NCBI RefSeq assembly: GCF_018866245.1
Contig: NZ_CP076458.1
Span: 2,108,001-2,172,000, forward strand
Reading direction: 5' to 3'
DNA from: Novisyntrophococcus fermenticellae
GTDB lineage: Bacteria; Bacillota; Clostridia; Lachnospirales; Lachnospiraceae
Length of the DNA: 64,000 bases
The position numbers and the translations under genes are program-made. Each line of letters begins with the position of its first letter. Position 1 is the stretch's first letter. Positions 60,342-64,000 of the stretch are shown here, in pieces. Under the pieces are notes generated by a model. The model had not been told where the DNA came from. It made no database searches and was given only the letters and a program-made list of their open reading frames with translations.

Positions 60342-60356
60342 TCATATGGTAAAACG

Positions 60357-60412
60357 TTTGGGGACAGACCTTGTCCTGTCTGTCTTCAGACGGAACAAGA
60401 TGTGTCCCCAAA
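60357..60412. repeat. REP-like 56-bp palindrome between livJ and livH
   Basis: TTTGGGGACA pairs perfectly with TGTCCCCAAA at the ends, and inner segments (CTTGT/ACAAG and TGTCTG/CAGACG-type) also pair around a TCTT loop. GGGGACA...TGTCCCC ends recall palindromes linked to REP-associated tyrosine transposases, but none is in the window. As RNA it forms a stable hairpin after livJ. Confidence 0.75.
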
Positions 60413-60444
60413 ATCCCGTTTTCACTATTGAACGTATACTGAAA

Positions 60445-61638
60445 CTACATAGCAGTATAAGCACCGTTTTCGATTTTAACAGCCTTTGGCTCTTTACTCG
60501 GTTCACCGTCTTCTGTCCAGGTAATATGACCTGTTACACCATCTACGGTAATTTCTGTCATAGAGGTCTTTAATGCATCACAGATATCCGAGACAGACAT
60601 ATCAGGGGTAATTCCGGCCTTTTCGGCGGCTTCTTTAATTGCATAGATACAGTCGTATGCATCTGCAGCAAACTGGATCGGTACTTCGTCTTTATATTCC
60701 TCTGCATATGCTTTTACAAACTTCTGTGTGGCCTCATCCTGTGCATCCGGTACAAAAGGTGTAAGCAGCATCGTACCTTCGGCAAGAGAGGTATCAAAAT
60801 TTTCTACTCCCAGAATTCCATCCAGACCATCACATCCAAAGAACTGTGTGTCAAATCCTATGTCATGAGCCTGTTTCAGAATCAAAGATGCTTCCTGATA
60901 ATAAATCGGAAGGAATATGAGTTCCGCACCGCCGTCTTTGGCTTTTTGAAGCTGTACATTAAAATCTGATTTGCTGTCGGATGTAAATGCCTCGGACGCA
61001 ACAATTTCCAACCCCTGGTTCTTTGCTTCCTTTACGAAGTTTTCATAAATTCCTGAAGAATAGGTATCTGAGCTGTCATAAACAACAGCTACTTTGGAAG
61101 CCAGCTTATTCTCTCCGATATACTCTGCAGACTTTGTTCCCTGCGCAGGATCTGAGAAGCAGAGCCGGAATGCATTGGAAGGAGCAATCGATTCCACTGC
61201 AGTAGCAGACGGTGTCAGCAGAAACATGTTGTCAGCTTCACTTTCTGCAGCTACAGCAATACATGGAGTGCTTGTTACCGTACCCACCAGCATCTGCATA
61301 CCCCAGTCCTTCAGGGTGTTATAGGCATTCACCGATTTCTCTGCATCATGTTCATCATCTTCAAACTTAAACTCAATCTGGCTGCCGCCTATTCCACCGG
61401 CTGCGTTAATCTCTTTCACTGCCAGCCTTGCTCCTTTATCTACAGCATCACCATAGGCTCCGGCCGGTCCGGTCACGGGCCCAATTCCGCCAATTTTAAA
61501 TACATTTTCTCCTGCAGCAGATGATGATTCATTTCCCGCGGATGAGGATGTATCATCCTTACTTCCACATCCTGCAAAGCCTGCAGCCACCAACGAAGCC
61601 GTAAGCGCAAGCGACATGAATTTTTTCATATTTTTCAT
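60445..61638 (-). CDS. livJ: Branched-chain amino acid ABC transporter substrate-binding lipoprotein
   Basis: Type I periplasmic-binding fold protein for Leu/Ile/Val, tethered to the membrane outside. The signal peptide ends in a lipobox with C24 (AAGFAGCGS), followed by a Ser/Ala-rich linker (SSSAAG). The binding fold begins with FKIGGIGPVTGPAGAYGDAVDKGARLAVKEIN, then LVGTVTSTPCIAVAAES near 115 and AADAYDCIYAIKEAAEKAGI near 330. The length of 397 aa is normal. It is the first gene of the operon behind a consensus promoter, with an 18-bp palindrome and a long hairpin in its leader. Confidence 0.95.
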   Translation of the reverse strand: MKNMKKFMSLALTASLVAAGFAGCGSKDDTSSSAGNESSSAAGENVFKIGGIGPVTGPAGAYGDAVDKGARLAVKEINAAGGIGGSQIEFKFEDDEHDAEKSVNAYNTLKDWGMQMLVGTVTSTPCIAVAAESEADNMFLLTPSATAVESIAPSNAFRLCFSDPAQGTKSAEYIGENKLASKVAVVYDSSDTYSSGIYENFVKEAKNQGLEIVASEAFTSDSKSDFNVQLQKAKDGGAELIFLPIYYQEASLILKQAHDIGFDTQFFGCDGLDGILGVENFDTSLAEGTMLLTPFVPDAQDEATQKFVKAYAEEYKDEVPIQFAADAYDCIYAIKEAAEKAGITPDMSVSDICDALKTSMTEITVDGVTGHITWTEDGEPSKEPKAVKIENGAYTAM

Positions 61639-61672
61639 AACTTTCTCCTCCTGTTTCTAGTCTATTGAAGTA

Positions 61673-61735
61673 TTGTTACTATTTAGCCATAAGCCCGATT
61701 ACACTTCTTCAGGTCACATGGCTAAATAGTAACAA
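61673..61735 (-). other. Long inverted repeat in the livJ leader
   Basis: Minus strand TTGTTACTATTTAGCCAT pairs without mismatch with ATGGCTAAATAGTAACAA (18 bp, 27-base loop). It ends 35 bases before the livJ ATG and 14 bases before the ribosome site. There is no T-run behind it, so it is not a terminator. Confidence 0.8.
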
Positions 61736-61742
61736 AATATTT

Positions 61743-61784
61743 AATATATTGCAATATATTACCCTTAAAATCTTTGTTTGTCAA
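61743..61784 (-). promoter_or_regulatory. liv operon promoter with overlapping 18-bp palindrome
   Basis: Minus strand -35 TTGACA (61779-61784), 17-base spacer, -10 TAATAT (61756-61761). A perfect palindrome AATATATTGCAATATATT (61743-61760) covers most of the -10 and the transcription start, a likely repressor site. Confidence 0.8.
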
Positions 61785-61805
61785 TGAAAAATACGATAAT
61801 TTGTT

Positions 61806-62729
61806 TTATCTCCACAGGTATTCGGGATAAAGCCCTTCTTTCTTCATCTTGCTTATCGCTTCTACAACCATCGGTTTATCTTCTCTATATGTAACACCAT
61901 ACCAGCGATCCTCGGAAAGCATTACCTGAACATCTGATTTTTCTTCCTTTAACAGTTCATTCACCACTGTTGGCAGAAAATACTCGGCCTTCATAGGATT
62001 TTCGGGAACATCTTCCGCCAGAAATCTGGCAAAACGGCTTTGCAGTTCATCCAGAAAACTGTCGGTAAATCCCCATAGATTCATGGACACGATACTGTCA
62101 GAATCAATCTCTTTCCAGCTTCTCCCATCGTCCTCTGTATACATCACCTTTTCTCCGGCCTTTTCGATATGCGTATGTTCACATACATCCTCCAGATAGC
62201 CACTTGCATCTGTTCGACAGACTCCACGGGAAACATGACCATTCTCCGTCAAGGTATTTCCCAGTCTGTAACCCACCATGGCATAATGGTATTTTTCATC
62301 ATCCTGATGCTGCGTAAGATATTCATAAATCAGGGAGAATGCATGCTTGCCATAGTAATCATCAGCATTGATTACAGCAAACGGTGCTTCATTCAGTACG
62401 TAAATACAGCTTAGCACTGCATGACCGGTACCCCAGGGCTTTACCCTTCCTTCCGGTACCATAAAGCCCTCTGGAATATCGGTCAATTCCTGATATACAT
62501 AATGAACTTTTACAAAGTTATTCAGACGATCCCCAATTGCCTCTCGAAATTCCGTCTCATATTCCCGCTTAATGATGAAAATGACCTCCTGGAATCCTGC
62601 TTCCACCGCATCATACAGTGAAAAATCCATGATGATATGTCCTTGTTCATCCACGGGATCAATCTGCTTTAATCCTCCGTAACGGCTTCCCATGCCAGCC
62701 GCCATTATTACTAAAACCGGTCGTTTCAT
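61806..62729 (-). CDS. Sugar-phosphate nucleotidyltransferase-like protein
   Basis: GT-A/NTP-transferase fold: the N-terminal nucleotide loop VIMAAGMGSRYGGLKQIDPVD at residues 7-27, then WGTGHAVLSCIYVLNEAPFAVINADDYYG near 99-127 with the metal Asp pair, and HVSRGVCRTD later. The length of 307 aa is close to GalU-type enzymes, though it lacks parts of their C-terminal signature, so the sugar donor is uncertain. Probable role: activating a sugar-1-phosphate or related metabolite. It lies four bases after the ABC-F gene, whose end contains its ribosome site (GAGGAGG). Confidence 0.83.
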   Translation of the reverse strand: MKRPVLVIMAAGMGSRYGGLKQIDPVDEQGHIIMDFSLYDAVEAGFQEVIFIIKREYETEFREAIGDRLNNFVKVHYVYQELTDIPEGFMVPEGRVKPWGTGHAVLSCIYVLNEAPFAVINADDYYGKHAFSLIYEYLTQHQDDEKYHYAMVGYRLGNTLTENGHVSRGVCRTDASGYLEDVCEHTHIEKAGEKVMYTEDDGRSWKEIDSDSIVSMNLWGFTDSFLDELQSRFARFLAEDVPENPMKAEYFLPTVVNELLKEEKSDVQVMLSEDRWYGVTYREDKPMVVEAISKMKKEGLYPEYLWR

Positions 62730-62733
62730 ACTT

Positions 62734-64000
62734 CTAGTTATCCTCCTCAGTCATAGTGTAGACCTGACGTTTTCTGGCCATCTCATCGCTTTCCAAATAC
62801 TCATCATATGTGGTTATTTTATCAATCAGGGCTCCGCCAGGCACGATTTCCATAATACGGTTAGCTGTTGTCTCGACAAACTGATGGTCATGAGATGCAA
62901 ACAATATAACACCCGGAAACTTAATCAGACCATTGTTCAGCGCTGTAATGGACTCCATATCCAGATGATTGGTCGGCTCATCCAGAAGCAGTACATTGGC
63001 ACCTGAAATCATCATCTTAGACAACAGGCAGCGTACCTTCTCTCCACCTGACAGAACTTTTACACGCTTCACTCCATCTTCACCCGCAAAGAGCATGCGG
63101 CCCAGAAAGCCACGGACATAAGTCACATCCTTAATCTCAGAATATTGTGTCAGCCAGTCCGCGATTGTCAGATCACTGTCGAACTCTGCGGTGTTATCCT
63201 TGGGAAAATATGCCTGGGATGTGGTAATTCCCCATTTATAAAAACCTTCATCCGGTTCCATCTCACCCACAAGGATTTTAAATAATGCTGTTTTTGCCTG
63301 TTCGTTGGCTCCGACCAATGCCACCTTATCCTCTCTGCCGAGTGTAAATGAAATATGATCCAGAATCACTTCACCATCAATGGTTTTTGTCAGGTTTTCC
63401 ACCTGCAGGACCTCATTACCGATCTCACGGTCGGGGCGGAAATCAATGTAGGGATATTTCCGGCTGGACGGTCTGATCTCGTCAAGCTGGATTTTTTCCA
63501 ACGCACGCTTACGTGACGTGGCCTGCTTACTCTTGGATGCGTTGGCACTGAACCGGCTGATAAAATCCTGCAGCTCCTTGATCTTTTCCTCTTTCTTCTT
63601 ATTCGCCTCTTTCATCTGTTTCATCAGCAACTGGCTGGATTCATACCAGAAATCATAATTTCCGGCATACAGCTGAATCTTTCCATAGTCAATATCAGCT
63701 GTATGGGTACAAACTTTATTCAAAAAATAACGGTCATGGGATACCACGATCACCGTATTCTCAAAGTTAATCAGAAATTCTTCAAGCCAGGCGATGGCAT
63801 CCAGATCCAGATGGTTGGTCGGCTCATCCAAAAGTAAAATATCTGGATTTCCAAATAACGCCCTGGCCAACAATACCTTCACCTTCTGGGATCCATTCAA
63901 ATCTGCCATCTGTGAATAATGATATTCCGAACTGATACCAAGACCATTCAGCATCTGCTCCGCATCGGATTCCGCTTCCCATCCATTCATCTCGGCAAAT
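62734..64000 (-). CDS. ABC-F family ATPase, partial (5' end beyond window)
   Basis: C-terminal 421 or so residues of a two-cassette ABC-F protein, soluble and ribosome-associated in this family. The frame is open through the right edge (FAEMNGWEAESD...), so the start lies outside. The first cassette shows LNGSQKVKVLLARAL and ILLLDEPTNHLDLDAI, then the charged linker (KQMKEANKKKEEKIKEL) and the second cassette. That second cassette has a non-standard Walker A, GANEQAKT, in place of GxxGxGKT, while LSGGEKVRCLLSK, LLLDEPTNHLD and SHDHQF are normal. The degenerate loop may be a subfamily trait. Confidence 0.9.
   Translation of the reverse strand, partial: FAEMNGWEAESDAEQMLNGLGISSEYHYSQMADLNGSQKVKVLLARALFGNPDILLLDEPTNHLDLDAIAWLEEFLINFENTVIVVSHDRYFLNKVCTHTADIDYGKIQLYAGNYDFWYESSQLLMKQMKEANKKKEEKIKELQDFISRFSANASKSKQATSRKRALEKIQLDEIRPSSRKYPYIDFRPDREIGNEVLQVENLTKTIDGEVILDHISFTLGREDKVALVGANEQAKTALFKILVGEMEPDEGFYKWGITTSQAYFPKDNTAEFDSDLTIADWLTQYSEIKDVTYVRGFLGRMLFAGEDGVKRVKVLSGGEKVRCLLSKMMISGANVLLLDEPTNHLDMESITALNNGLIKFPGVILFASHDHQFVETTANRIMEIVPGGALIDKITTYDEYLESDEMARKRQVYTMTEEDN

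Noticed and set aside
1..64000. CRISPR array, prophage, transposase or defence island
   Set aside because: No regularly spaced repeats, cas-like proteins, phage structural genes or transposases were seen; gene order is of housekeeping type throughout.

Overview
The window looks like a chromosomal segment of a low-to-moderate GC, spore-forming anaerobic Firmicute, most likely a Lachnospiraceae (Clostridia). The grounds are gene content and order: a dgt-dnaG-rpoD-trmK cluster, a pyrH-frr-uppS-cdsA-dxr-rseP cluster, a B12-dependent ribonucleotide reductase with a separate NrdG, many small Clostridia-type families (DUF1292, DUF1836, DUF4364, DUF5662, a YerC/TrpR-like protein), strong Shine-Dalgarno sites and Bacillus-like promoters. 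Genus cannot be fixed from sequence alone. No phage, transposase gene, plasmid gene, CRISPR array or defence island was found; this is mostly housekeeping chromosome. The unusual signals are small: hairpin repeats, leader structures, operators and one apparently inactive enzyme.

Layout. 0-4.6 kb: start of folC (cut by the left edge), pyrBI, the class II ribonucleotide reductase nrdJ behind an NrdR double box, and maf. 4.6-5.2 kb: hairpin repeats and RNase P RNA. 5.2-11.6 kb: a TGS-domain nucleoside kinase, then trmK, rpoD (sigA), dnaG and a dGTPase-like HD protein. 11.8-13.9 kb: a SpoIID-like peptidoglycan-binding protein behind a sigma-E-like promoter, a tRNA-Leu with anticodon AAG and a hemerythrin. 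13.96-19.3 kb: the pyrH to rseP translation, envelope and isoprenoid cluster. 19.4-26.4 kb: a GNAT protein, aspartate kinase and an araR-araA-araB-araD operon. 26.5-36.2 kb: small hypothetical proteins, a GH13 protein lacking catalytic residues, exoA, a decarboxylase coupled to ilvE, DUF1292, an L,D-transpeptidase, dut and nrdG. 36.2-43.6 kb: pnp, rpsO, an NlpC/P60 protein, the kdgA-kdgK pair with a divergent IclR regulator, and an aldose epimerase. 43.8-48.7 kb: nagB followed by a MacAB-type efflux set. 48.75-53 kb: glf, a TrpR-like regulator, divergent DUF1836/DUF4364 regulators and rarA. 53-61.7 kb: a polysaccharide deacetylase, a large DUF2298 membrane protein, a cytidylate-kinase-like protein and a full branched-chain amino acid ABC transporter (livJHMGF). 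61.8-64 kb: a nucleotidyltransferase and an ABC-F ATPase cut by the right edge.

How the genes work together. Several deal with nucleotides and DNA precursors: pyrBI and pyrH in UMP synthesis, nrdJ and nrdG in dNTP supply, and dut, maf and dgt in nucleotide pool sanitation or control. Sugar catabolism is represented by arabinose to xylulose-5-P (araABD), KDG to pyruvate plus glyceraldehyde-3-P (kdgK, kdgA) and glucosamine-6-P (nagB). Envelope genes include uppS, cdsA, the L,D-transpeptidase, the NlpC/P60 hydrolase, the deacetylase and glf.

The most interesting observations are: (1) a GH13 protein that has lost the nucleophile, the acid/base and region I; (2) a small hairpin repeat family with a compensatory stem change, present in tandem before maf and again before exoA; (3) an 18-bp inverted repeat in the livJ leader plus an 18-bp palindrome at its promoter; (4) a REP-like palindrome inside the liv operon; (5) tRNA-Leu(AAG), which needs wobble inosine. 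None of these amounts to a clearly new multi-gene system.
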